Below the pieces are notes generated by a model that ran no database searches, had not been told where the DNA came from, and saw nothing but the letters and a program-made list of their open reading frames with translations. A stretch of DNA of 64,000 nt from Parvibaculum sp040390855 (GTDB taxonomy: Bacteria > Pseudomonadota > Alphaproteobacteria > Parvibaculales > Parvibaculaceae), in assembly GCA_040390855.1 (NCBI GenBank), contig JAZJXO010000028.1, forward strand, positions 1 to 64,000, written 5' to 3'. The translations under genes and the position numbers were made by a program. Of this stretch, positions 36,504-45,639 are shown piece after piece (positions within the stretch are counted from its first letter, which is position 1; the number at the start of each line of letters is the position of its first letter).

Positions 36504-37757
36504 TCAAAGATCAAGCAACAGGCGCTGCGGGTCTTCCAGTGTTTCCTTGACGCGCACAAGAAAGGTCACGGCGTCTTTGCCGTCGACAATACGGTGGTCA
36601 TAAGACAGAGCGAGATACATCATCGGACGCACCACAACCTGCCCGCCGACAACCATTGGGCGGTCCTGAATCTTGTGCATACCCAGCACACCCGATTGCG
36701 GCGCATTGAGAATGGGCGTGGACATCAGAGATCCATAGACGCCGCCATTTGAAATTGTGAATGTGCCGCCCTGCAATTCATCGAGCTTCAACGCGCCGTC
36801 GCGCGCGCGCTTGCCGAAATCATTGATCGCTTTTTCAATATCCGCGAAGGAATAATCCTGCGCGTCCTTCAGAACCGGTACGACAAGGCCTTTGTCCGTA
36901 CCGACGGCCACGCCGATATTGTAATAGTTTTTATAGACAATATCGTCGCCGTCGATGAGACCATTGACAGCGGGGATTTCTTTCAGCGCCGCGATGCAGG
37001 CTTTGACGAAGAAGCCCATGAAGCCGACGCGTACGCCATGCTTCTTTTCAAACACGGCCTTGTATTCATTACGCAGCGCCATGATCGCCGACATATCAAC
37101 TTCGTTGAAGGTCGTGAGCATTGCCGCCGTGTTCTGCGCTTCCTTGAGGCGTGTCGCGATAGTCTTGCGCAACCGCGTCATCTTCACGCGCTCTTCGCGC
37201 GGACCCCCATCTTTCGAAACAGGATCGGCAGGCGCACGCACAGCAAGCGGTGTCGCCGGAATGACAATCGGTGTCGCTGCGGCGGCAATGGCATCGCCCT
37301 TGGTCACGCGACCGTCGCGACCGGTGCCTTCAATCTTCGAGGCATCAAGATTTTTCTCTTCGACAATCCGGCGCACCGCAGGCGCCTGAGCTGCTGCCAC
37401 AGGGGCCGGAGCCGGTGCGGGCTTTGCAGCAACAGGCGCAGCGGCAGGTGCAGATGCGGGTGCCGGAGCAGGCACTTCGGCTTTCTTTGCGGCGGGTTTT
37501 CCGGCAGAGGCCTTACCCGTGCCTTCACCGATGGTCGCAAGCACCGCACCGATCTCGACGGTTGTGCCGCTTTGAATGAGAAGTTCCGAGAGAACACCCG
37601 ATGCAGGTGCCGGCACTTCGACCGTCACCTTGTCGGTTTCCAGTTCCACCAGCGGCTCATCAACATTGACCTGATCGCCCGGTTTCTTGAACCATTGCGC
37701 GACAGTTGCTTCTGTCACGCTTTCGCCCAGTGCCGGCACTTTGACTTCGGTGGCCAT
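36504..37757 (-). CDS. sucB: 2-oxoglutarate dehydrogenase E2 (dihydrolipoyl succinyltransferase)
   Basis: The 417 residues contain one lipoyl domain with the lipoylated lysine in LVELETDKVTVEVPAP (about residue 43), a long Ala/Pro linker and a peripheral-subunit-binding domain (AVRRIVEEKNLDASKIEGTGRDGRVTKGD). The catalytic domain ends in LALSYDHRIVDGKDAVTFL with the active-site His and Asp. It forms the core of the complex with SucA and Lpd, whose genes flank it. Confidence 0.97.
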   Translation of the reverse strand: MATEVKVPALGESVTEATVAQWFKKPGDQVNVDEPLVELETDKVTVEVPAPASGVLSELLIQSGTTVEIGAVLATIGEGTGKASAGKPAAKKAEVPAPAPASAPAAAPVAAKPAPAPAPVAAAQAPAVRRIVEEKNLDASKIEGTGRDGRVTKGDAIAAAATPIVIPATPLAVRAPADPVSKDGGPREERVKMTRLRKTIATRLKEAQNTAAMLTTFNEVDMSAIMALRNEYKAVFEKKHGVRVGFMGFFVKACIAALKEIPAVNGLIDGDDIVYKNYYNIGVAVGTDKGLVVPVLKDAQDYSFADIEKAINDFGKRARDGALKLDELQGGTFTISNGGVYGSLMSTPILNAPQSGVLGMHKIQDRPMVVGGQVVVRPMMYLALSYDHRIVDGKDAVTFLVRVKETLEDPQRLLLDL

Positions 37758-37783
37758 GCTCGTCTTTGCCTTTCAGAGATAAA

Positions 37784-40747
37784 TCAATCGACCCGCAGCG
37801 CATCAGCCAGAAGCTGATTGAGTTGCTGGATATGTTTGCTCATAAGCCCGACAGCGGTTGCCGCAGAGGCCGGACGCCCGACATATTTGGCGCGGCGATA
37901 GCGTGCGCCGACCTGATCGAGCACCCATTCGATATTGGGTTCCATGAATTGCCACGCGCCCATATTCTTGGGCTCTTCCTGACACCAGACAATTTCGGCC
38001 TGCTTGAAGCGGGCGAGTTCCGTCATCAGGGATTTTGCGGGGAACGGATAAAGCTGCTCAACGCGCATGAGATAGACATCGTTGATCTCGCGGTTCTCGC
38101 GTTCTTCATAGAGATCGTAATAGACCTTGCCCGTGCACATGACGACGCGTTTGATCTTGTCGTCGCTGACGAGTTGGATCTTCTCGCCTTTCAGCATCTG
38201 CGCGTCGTCCCAGAGCACACGATGGAACGTGCTGTCAGGGCCGAACTCCTCAATCTTTGAATGTACGCGCTTGTGCCGCAGCAAGCTCTTCGGTGTCATA
38301 ATGATCAGTGGCTTGCGGAACTTGCGGTGCATCTGACGGCGCAGGATATGAAAATAATTCATCGGCGTCGTGCAGTTGGCAACCTGCATATTGTCTTCCG
38401 CGCACATCTGGAGATAGCGCTCAAGGCGAGCGGATGAATGTTCAGGCCCCGCCCCTTCATAACCATGCGGCAAAAGCATCACAAGCCCGCACATACGCAG
38501 CCACTTGCGCTCACCCGACGAGATGAACTGGTCCACCACGACCTGCGCACCATTGGCAAAGTCGCCATATTGCGCTTCCCACAAAGTGAGCGCATTGGGC
38601 TCGGCAAGCGAATAGCCATACTCGAATCCGAGCACCGCGTTTTCAGACAGCATCGAATTGATGACTTCGTATTGCGCCTGACCTTCGGCCACATGATTGA
38701 GCGGAATATAACGGTCTTCGTTCTCCTGATCGTTCAGCACGGAGTGACGCTGCACAAAAGTGCCGCGTTCCGAATCCTGACCCGACAGGCGAACCTTGAA
38801 CCCTTCCTGCATCAGCGTGCCAAAGGCGAGCGCCTCAGCCATGCCCCAGTCGATCCCCTCGCCTGTCTCGATCATCTTGGCGCGGTTATCCATGAAACGC
38901 TGGATGGTTTTGTGGATGTTGAACCCTTCGGGAACAGTCGCCAGTTTCTTGCCGATGTCGCGCAGGATTTTCAGATCAACGCCCGTCTCGCCGCGATGCG
39001 GTTCGCCCTCGGCACGACCGAGCCCCGCCCAACGCCCGTCGAGCCAGTCGGCCTTGTTGGGACGGAAATTATTGGACGCTTCATACTCGGCTTCGAGTTC
39101 CGCACGAAAGGATTCAATGTGCTGGTCGGCCTGTTCCTGCGTCAGCAACCCGCTCGCGACGATGCGCTTGGTATAGATTTCAAGCGTAGTCGGATGATTG
39201 CGGATCTTCTTGTACATGAGCGGCTGCGTGAAGCTCGGCTCGTCGCTTTCATTGTGACCGAAGCGGCGATAGCAGAACATGTCCACCACCACCGGCTTGT
39301 TAAAACGCTGGCGGAACTCGGTTGCAATCTTCGTTGCATGAACAACAGCTTCCGGATCATCACCGTTCACATGGAAAATCGGCGCCTGCACCATCTTCGC
39401 AACGTCGGATGGATAAGGCGACGAGCGCGAGAAAATGGGGCTTGTCGTGAAACCGATTTGATTGTTGATGATGAAATGAATGGAGCCGCCGGTGCGATGG
39501 CCTTTCAATCCTGAAAGACCGAGACATTCGGCAACGACACCCTGACCTGCGAAAGCCGCGTCACCATGAATGAGCAGCGGAATGACGGAGCCACGCGCAC
39601 CATCATGCAACTGGTCCTGCTTCGCGCGCGCTTTGCCGAGCACGACGGGATCAACGATTTCGAGATGCGAGGGATTTGCCGTCAGCGACAAGTGAACCTT
39701 GTTGCCGTCGAACTCGCGGTCGGACGACGCACCCAGATGATATTTCACATCGCCCGAGCCATCGACATCTTCGGGGTTGGCCGAACCGCCTTTGAACTCA
39801 TGGAAAATCGCGCGGTAAGGCTTCGACATCACATTGACGAGAACGTTGAGACGTCCGCGATGCGCCATGCCGAGCACGATTTCCTTGACGCCGAGATTGC
39901 CGCCGCGCTTGATGATCTGTTCAAGCGCCGGGATCATCGCTTCCGCGCCATCAAGACCGAAACGCTTGGTGCCGATATATTTGACGCCGGAAAAGCGCTC
40001 GAAGCCTTCGGCTGCAATAAGCTTGTCGAAAATGGCGATACGGCCCATATCCGTGAAGCTGACTTCCTTGTCCGGCCCCTCGATACGTTCCTGAATCCAT
40101 GCCTTTTCTTCAGGGTCACCGATATGCATGAACTCGACGCCGATCGTGCCGCAATAAGTCCGGCGCAGAATGTCGAGCATCTGGCGGATTGTCGCGGTCT
40201 CAAGGCCGAGCACATGGTCGATAAAGATCGGCCGGTCGAGATCGTCGGGACCGAAGCCGTAAGATTCCGGCTGCAATTCCGGATGCTGTGATTTCGGGCG
40301 CAGCTTCAGCGGATCAATGTCGGCGTCGAGATGACCGCGAATGCGATAAGCGCGGATCATCATCAGCGCGCGCACGCTGTCGAGCGTCGCATTGCGGATT
40401 TCGTCTTCCGACGCGCCGCCGGCCTTGGCCGCGCGGGCGACGATTTTTTCGCCAATCTTCTGATCGGAGATTTTCGGGTCAGGCTCCGGCCAGTTGCCGT
40501 CGAGCGCGGAGACCAGTTCGCCATTGGCATGAACCGGCCAGTCAGTGCGCTCCCATGAGGCCCCTTTGACTTCGGCGCGGATGGTTTCCTGGCTGTCACC
40601 GAGGCTGCCGAAAAATGTCTGCCATTCAGCATCCACTGAACTGGGATTCTCGGAATATCGCGCGTAAAGCTCCTCCACAAAGGCGGCATTGGCGCCGCTG
40701 AGGAATGAGCTTTGTTCGGCCCGCGCGCGGGCGTCTTGATCCGTCAT
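37784..40747 (-). CDS. sucA: 2-oxoglutarate dehydrogenase E1
   Basis: This thiamine-diphosphate enzyme decarboxylates 2-oxoglutarate in the TCA cycle. From the ATG at 40747 (MTDQDARARAEQSSFLSGAN) it is 987 residues, normal for the family. The N-terminus holds the E2-interaction motif (ANAAFVEELYARY). TPP and active-site regions such as VLGMAHRGRLNVLVNVM, GDAAFAGQGVV, FHVNGDDPEAVVHATKIATEFR and LPHGYEGAGPEHSSARLERYLQ are clear. The frame is open 16 codons further upstream without support. Confidence 0.97.
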   Translation of the reverse strand: MTDQDARARAEQSSFLSGANAAFVEELYARYSENPSSVDAEWQTFFGSLGDSQETIRAEVKGASWERTDWPVHANGELVSALDGNWPEPDPKISDQKIGEKIVARAAKAGGASEDEIRNATLDSVRALMMIRAYRIRGHLDADIDPLKLRPKSQHPELQPESYGFGPDDLDRPIFIDHVLGLETATIRQMLDILRRTYCGTIGVEFMHIGDPEEKAWIQERIEGPDKEVSFTDMGRIAIFDKLIAAEGFERFSGVKYIGTKRFGLDGAEAMIPALEQIIKRGGNLGVKEIVLGMAHRGRLNVLVNVMSKPYRAIFHEFKGGSANPEDVDGSGDVKYHLGASSDREFDGNKVHLSLTANPSHLEIVDPVVLGKARAKQDQLHDGARGSVIPLLIHGDAAFAGQGVVAECLGLSGLKGHRTGGSIHFIINNQIGFTTSPIFSRSSPYPSDVAKMVQAPIFHVNGDDPEAVVHATKIATEFRQRFNKPVVVDMFCYRRFGHNESDEPSFTQPLMYKKIRNHPTTLEIYTKRIVASGLLTQEQADQHIESFRAELEAEYEASNNFRPNKADWLDGRWAGLGRAEGEPHRGETGVDLKILRDIGKKLATVPEGFNIHKTIQRFMDNRAKMIETGEGIDWGMAEALAFGTLMQEGFKVRLSGQDSERGTFVQRHSVLNDQENEDRYIPLNHVAEGQAQYEVINSMLSENAVLGFEYGYSLAEPNALTLWEAQYGDFANGAQVVVDQFISSGERKWLRMCGLVMLLPHGYEGAGPEHSSARLERYLQMCAEDNMQVANCTTPMNYFHILRRQMHRKFRKPLIIMTPKSLLRHKRVHSKIEEFGPDSTFHRVLWDDAQMLKGEKIQLVSDDKIKRVVMCTGKVYYDLYEERENREINDVYLMRVEQLYPFPAKSLMTELARFKQAEIVWCQEEPKNMGAWQFMEPNIEWVLDQVGARYRRAKYVGRPASAATAVGLMSKHIQQLNQLLADALRVD

Positions 40748-40957
40748 GTTTGAGCCTATCGTCGGCAGGGCTGCGGGCTTCATCCCGCAGGCCACCTGGT
40801 GAATAAGGCAGATAACTCGTTGCCAATCCTAGCGCAAACCTAAGCCAACATAGTCAACAAGCTCTTTACTTTTATGAACGAATCCTCCGCCTTTCGGGGC
40901 GATTCGCCTAGTCTCGGCCTTGAGCAAACCCGAACTTCGGCATTGCCCCGCCAAGTA

Positions 40958-41836
40958 TTAACGACCGGCCAGCAACTCAACCAGAGTTGTGCCGAGCGCC
41001 GCCGGGGATGAGGCCACGCGGATACCCGCCGACTTCATCGCTTCCATCTTGTCGCCTGCGCCGCCTTTACCGCCGGAAATGATGGCACCCGCATGACCCA
41101 TGCGGCGTCCGGGAGGAGCGGTGACACCCGCGATAAAGCCGACAACCGGCTTTTTCACTTTCGAGCGTATCAGAAACTCGGCCGCATCTTCTTCCGCCGA
41201 GCCACCGATCTCACCGATCATAATAATGGATGTGGTCTCGTCGTCACCGAGGAACAAGTCGAGGCAGTCAATAAAGTTAGTGCCGTTGACGGGATCGCCG
41301 CCAATACCGATGCAGGTGGTCTGACCGAGGCCTGCCGCCGTGGTCTGGGCCACGGCTTCATAGGTCAGCGTTCCCGAGCGCGAGACAATGCCCACGCTAC
41401 CGCGCTTGTGAATGTGGCCGGGCATGATGCCGATCTTGCATTCGCCGGGCGTGATGACGCCGGGGCAGTTCGGACCGACAAGACGTGTCTTCGAGCCCTG
41501 CAAGGCGCGCTTCACCCGCACCATATCGAGCACCGGAATGCCCTCGGTGATGCAGACGGCAAGCTCGATGCCTGCGTCGATCGCTTCCAGTATCGCATCG
41601 GCCGCAAACGGCGGCGGCACATAGATCGCAGACGCCGTCGCGCCCGTGCGCTCCACCGCTTCGCCCACCGTGTTAAAAACAGGCAAGCCGAGATGCGTCG
41701 TACCGCCTTTGCCGGGCGAGGTGCCGCCGACCATCTTCGTGCCATAGGCAATCGCCTGTTCCGAATGGAACGTGCCCTGATTGCCGGTAAAGCCCTGACA
41801 GATGACTTTCGTATTCTTACCAACCAGAACCGACAT
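40958..41836 (-). CDS. sucD: succinyl-CoA synthetase alpha subunit
   Basis: This subunit binds CoA and carries the phosphohistidine. The 292-residue protein has MSVLVGKNTKVICQGFTGNQGTFH, GTSPGKGGTTHLGLPVFNTV, RLVGPNCPGVITPGECKIGIMPGHIHKRG and the active His region GGRMGHAGAII. Its start overlaps the sucC stop by one base (TAATG). A gap of about 210 bases separates it from sucA. Confidence 0.98.
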   Translation of the reverse strand: MSVLVGKNTKVICQGFTGNQGTFHSEQAIAYGTKMVGGTSPGKGGTTHLGLPVFNTVGEAVERTGATASAIYVPPPFAADAILEAIDAGIELAVCITEGIPVLDMVRVKRALQGSKTRLVGPNCPGVITPGECKIGIMPGHIHKRGSVGIVSRSGTLTYEAVAQTTAAGLGQTTCIGIGGDPVNGTNFIDCLDLFLGDDETTSIIMIGEIGGSAEEDAAEFLIRSKVKKPVVGFIAGVTAPPGRRMGHAGAIISGGKGGAGDKMEAMKSAGIRVASSPAALGTTLVELLAGR

Positions 41837-43005
41837 TATGCAGCCTCCTTCACGGCTTTGACGATCTTCTCGGCCGCGTCGGCGAGGTTGTCTGCGGATA
41901 TAATGGGAAGGCCTGACTCAGCCATGATCTTCTTGCCGAGATCGACATTCGTGCCTTCAAGGCGCACAACGAGCGGTACCGATAGCTTCACTTCTTTAGC
42001 TGCCGCGACAACGCCTTCGGCGATAATATCGCAACGCATGATGCCGCCAAAAATGTTGACGAGAATGCCTTCGACATTCTTGTCCGACAGAATGATCTTG
42101 AACGCCTCGGTGACTTTTTCCTTGGTCGCGCCGCCGCCCACATCAAGGAAGTTGGCAGGAGCAGAACCATAGAGCTTGATGATGTCCATCGTCGCCATGG
42201 CGAGGCCCGCGCCGTTCACCATGCAGCCGATCTGACCGTCGAGCTTGATATAGTTGAGATCGAATTTCGACGCTTCGACTTCGGCGGGGTCTTCTTCCGT
42301 CAAATCGCGCAAAGCCACGATGTCCTTGTGGCGGTAGAGCGCATTGCTATCAAAGCCGATCTTCGCATCAAGGCAAATGAGATTGCCCGCACCTGTCACG
42401 ACGAGCGGATTGATTTCCAGCATCGACATGTCTTCGCTGGTAAAGGCTTTGTAGAGGTTCTCGATGAGCGCGACACCCTGTTTCACCTGATCGCCTTCAA
42501 GGCCGAGCGCATAGGCCACCTTGCGACCGTGGAAGGGCTGAATACCCGACGCGACATCGACCGAGAAAGACAGGATCTTTTCGGGCGTCTTATGCGCCAC
42601 TTCTTCAATGTCCATACCACCTTCGGTCGAGGCGATGAACGAGACGCGCGAGGTTTCGCGGTCCACAACGATCGAGAGATAAAGTTCGCGCTTGATGTCG
42701 GAGCCTTCTTCCACATAGACGCGCTGCACGAGCTTGCCCGCTGGTCCCGTCTGATGCGTCACCAGCGTCATGCCGAGCATACGCGTGGCTTCCGCCTTCA
42801 CATCATCGAGCGACTTCACCACTTTCACGCCGCCGCCCTTGCCGCGACCACCGGCATGGATCTGCGCCTTCACCACATAAACGGGACCGCCGAGCTTCTT
42901 GGCTTCCGCCACCGCTTCATCGGCGCTGAAAGCCGCCCCGCCGCGCGGAACCGGCACGCCATATTTAGCCAGCACGGCTTTCGCCTGATATTCGTGGATA
43001 TTCAT
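41836..43005 (-). CDS. sucC: succinyl-CoA synthetase beta subunit
   Basis: The nucleotide-binding ATP-grasp subunit has 389 residues: MNIHEYQAKAVLAKYGVPVPRGGAAFSADEA, AQIHAGGRGKGGGVKVVKS, MLEINPLVVTGAGNLICLDAKI, NGAGLAMATMDIIKLYGSAPANFLDVGGGA. Its usual upstream neighbour mdh is separated from it here by 5.2 kb. Confidence 0.98.
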   Translation of the reverse strand: MNIHEYQAKAVLAKYGVPVPRGGAAFSADEAVAEAKKLGGPVYVVKAQIHAGGRGKGGGVKVVKSLDDVKAEATRMLGMTLVTHQTGPAGKLVQRVYVEEGSDIKRELYLSIVVDRETSRVSFIASTEGGMDIEEVAHKTPEKILSFSVDVASGIQPFHGRKVAYALGLEGDQVKQGVALIENLYKAFTSEDMSMLEINPLVVTGAGNLICLDAKIGFDSNALYRHKDIVALRDLTEEDPAEVEASKFDLNYIKLDGQIGCMVNGAGLAMATMDIIKLYGSAPANFLDVGGGATKEKVTEAFKIILSDKNVEGILVNIFGGIMRCDIIAEGVVAAAKEVKLSVPLVVRLEGTNVDLGKKIMAESGLPIISADNLADAAEKIVKAVKEAA

Positions 43006-43487
43006 TCTCGTTGCCCAACCTGTTCGAAATTATGGCTGTGTCAGGTGCCGCCCGAAATCAGGACAACGCCGGAAGAGTGAGGTGACGGAAGCTATTGTCA
43101 GCGGTTATAGCATCCAGACTGTTGCAAGCAATCGCAAACTGGTGAATTATGGTTCACTTCTTTGACATAATTTGCAGACTAAAGAAGACCGACAAAACCT
43201 TCAATGAAATGAGGGAGATAGTCGCGCCCGCCCCTACGTCGCCCGCGTACTGGAAGAAACCGTCACCGCGCAAACCGTGTTCCCAACCCGCCATCTGCAA
43301 CATTAATGTTACAGCCAGCGACACAATGCCCGGAGGTTGAAATTTTATTTCCAACCGTAGCGTTCATGTTACAGTACGTTCCGTAATGAACCGGAAAGCC
43401 GCCGGACGTAGAGTGTTGCGGTCGTCACGGTTCGGATGTTCCGGGAGGAACAAGTGCTCAGGGAGTTGGCCTAAGGGGCCGTGTGTC
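43006..43487. other. divergent intergenic region between sucC and the LTA-synthase-like gene
   Basis: No convincing gene is present. The centre (43090-43390) is AT-richer and should hold both promoters. An 18-base near-palindrome lies at 43296-43313. The ATGTTACAG-type half occurs again near 43368-43376. The open frame from 43386 lacks family support before 43488. Confidence 0.55.
43296..43313. promoter_or_regulatory. 18-base near-palindrome, possible operator
   Basis: TGCAACATTAATGTTACA reads the same on both strands except for one position in each half. A second copy of the half-site (TGTTACAG) follows about 60 bases on. The placement between two divergent genes fits a regulator site; no factor can be named. 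Confidence 0.35.
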
Positions 43488-45527
43488 ATGTCCAGCATCA
43501 ACGTATTTTTCCGCCATCGCCTCGACGCGATGAGCCCTCGGGCTCGTATTGCCGCTGCGATGGGCCTTGGCGCTTTTGCAGCCTTCACTGCCCTGCGCCT
43601 CTTTCTCCTGACCGCGCTTGCGACCAGTGCAAGCGAACGGACTTACACGGATTTTCTCGCAGCTTTCGCCGCTGGTGCCGTGCGCGATCTCGCCGTCGCT
43701 GCCGCCTTCGCGCTGGTCTATGTCCTTCTCTTCAACATTCGCGGCAAGGCCTGGCCCTCGCGTTGGGGTCGCAGCGTGCTGATCGGCTTTGTCGCCGCCG
43801 GCATTTTTTTGCTTCTCTTCAGCGCCATTGCCGAAGTGCTTTTCTGGGATGAGTTCAACAGCCGCCTCAACGGCATCGCGCTTTACTACCTGATGTTCCC
43901 GCGCGAAGTGATCGGCAACCTGCAACAATCCTTCAACATCGCGCTCTATCTGCCGATGGTCATAGCCGCGACACTTGCCGTCGTCTGGTTCATCCGCCGC
44001 CCGATCACAGCGGCCCTTCAGACCCCGATGCAAAAAGGCCAGCGCCTGCGTGAACTCGGGGCTGCCGCCGCCATCGTCGTTGCCACCTATACAATGTCGG
44101 CGAGCCTCCCCTTCTCGGTGAGCGCCAACCGCGAAATCAATCAGCTGGCAGACAATGGCTGGCGCACGATCATTTCTGCAAGCCTGACCAATGATCAGGA
44201 ATATGACGGCGTCTATCCCACCATTCCGGAAGCCGAGGCCATTAAGCGCACCCGCGCGCTTGTCGCGCAGAAAAACACGACCTTCCTCGATCCGGAAACC
44301 AAGCGCTCGATCCTGCGCTACGTCAATAACGGCACGGCTCCGAAGAAGCTCAACATCGTCATCGTGACGAATGAAAGTTTCGGCTCGAAGTTCATCGGCG
44401 TTCTCGACAACAAGTCAGGCCTTGATCTCACGCCGGCACTCGATAGACTTTCCAAGGAAGGTCTTTTCTTCACCAATATCTATGCTTCCGGCGACCGCAC
44501 CGTGCGCGGCCTTGAAGCCACCGAGACCGCCTTCACACCGATCCCCGGCATCTCGACCGCGCGCCGCCCCCAATCGGTCGGCATGTATTCCCTGCCCTCG
44601 CTCCTGCAAAGCTTCGGCTACCAGACGTCCATTCTCTATGGCGGCCACGCGCTCTTTGATAATATGGGAGCCTATTGGGTCGGCATCGGCTTCAAGCCCG
44701 TCTGGGATCAAAGCTCGATCCGCCACGAGAGTTTCACCACCGCCTGGGGCGTCTCGGACGAGGATCTCTACACGGAAGCGCTCTCTCGCATGGATGACAT
44801 GACGGCGGAAGGTAACAAACAGCCCTTTCTTCTGACGCTGATGACGGTCTCCAATCACCGTCCCTATCGCTTCCCTGAAAATCACATCAAGCAGAACCCG
44901 GACTGGCAGTCGCGCTACAATTCCGCACATTACGCAGACTGGGCCTATGGCGACTTCATTGAACGCGCAAAGGCACATAAATGGTTCGACAACACGGTCT
45001 TCGTCTTCGTCGCCGACCATAGCGAAAAGATCAACGGCGCGGCTCAGGTACCTTTGCAGGACATGCGCATCCCCATCATCATCTATAGTCCCAAAAACAT
45101 CGCGCCCCGCACCATCGCCACCATGGGTGCCCAGATCGACCTGATCCCGACCCTTTTGGGTGAACTTGGCTTCTCCTATGTCAGCCCCTTCTTCGGCAAG
45201 GACCTGACAATCGAGCCAGACAACGGCGGCTGGAGTTCCACTGCACATAATTTCTCCGTGGCCTTCGCCAAACCCGGCCACGTCGCCGTGCTGCTCCCGA
45301 ACGAGCCGACGCTCGGCTACAAATTCGAACCCGGTCTCACACCGCTCACACCGGAACAGCCTGATCCCGAAACCATGCGTGACGCCATAGCTCTGACGCA
45401 AACCGCCCATCGCATGTTCTATTCTCACCAGTATCACTTACCCGCCGACGGCAAATGGCCGAGCTACACGCCGCCGTCTGACGCCATCGCCCACGAACCG
45501 GAAATCAATCCGACCGAAACGCGGTGA
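43488..45527 (+). CDS. LTA-synthase-family sulfatase-fold phosphotransferase
   Basis: From the ATG at 43488, with AAGGGG about 10 bases before it, the product is 679 residues: about five membrane helices in the first 210, then an extracytoplasmic alkaline-phosphatase/sulfatase-fold domain. Motifs fit LtaS/OpgB-like enzymes: metal ligand Glu in IVTNESFGS, nucleophile Thr in GDRTVRGLEAT, SVGMYSLPSLLQSFGYQTSILYGG, SNHRPYRFP, and FVADHSEK. Members transfer phosphoglycerol or phosphoethanolamine from lipids to glycans. In a Gram-negative the acceptor is probably a periplasmic or surface glycan. It has its own terminator and lies between sucC and mdh. Confidence 0.85.
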   Translation: MSSINVFFRHRLDAMSPRARIAAAMGLGAFAAFTALRLFLLTALATSASERTYTDFLAAFAAGAVRDLAVAAAFALVYVLLFNIRGKAWPSRWGRSVLIGFVAAGIFLLLFSAIAEVLFWDEFNSRLNGIALYYLMFPREVIGNLQQSFNIALYLPMVIAATLAVVWFIRRPITAALQTPMQKGQRLRELGAAAAIVVATYTMSASLPFSVSANREINQLADNGWRTIISASLTNDQEYDGVYPTIPEAEAIKRTRALVAQKNTTFLDPETKRSILRYVNNGTAPKKLNIVIVTNESFGSKFIGVLDNKSGLDLTPALDRLSKEGLFFTNIYASGDRTVRGLEATETAFTPIPGISTARRPQSVGMYSLPSLLQSFGYQTSILYGGHALFDNMGAYWVGIGFKPVWDQSSIRHESFTTAWGVSDEDLYTEALSRMDDMTAEGNKQPFLLTLMTVSNHRPYRFPENHIKQNPDWQSRYNSAHYADWAYGDFIERAKAHKWFDNTVFVFVADHSEKINGAAQVPLQDMRIPIIIYSPKNIAPRTIATMGAQIDLIPTLLGELGFSYVSPFFGKDLTIEPDNGGWSSTAHNFSVAFAKPGHVAVLLPNEPTLGYKFEPGLTPLTPEQPDPETMRDAIALTQTAHRMFYSHQYHLPADGKWPSYTPPSDAIAHEPEINPTETR

Positions 45528-45550
45528 GATAAAGCAAGATGAGACAAAGA

Positions 45551-45583
45551 AAGGGCGGATGAAAAATCACCCGCCCTTTTTTT
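45551..45583 (+). terminator. terminator, probably bidirectional
   Basis: AAGGGCGG (45551-45558) pairs with CCGCCCTT (45571-45578) around a 12-base loop and is followed by further T residues. It ends the LTA-synthase-like gene and, read the other way, lies downstream of the convergent metallo-beta-lactamase-fold pair. Confidence 0.85.
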
Positions 45584-45639
45584 AAACCCTCTCGCCATTC
45601 CTTGCGCGCAGTCGCAAAAAGAAACGACGGGAGAGGATT

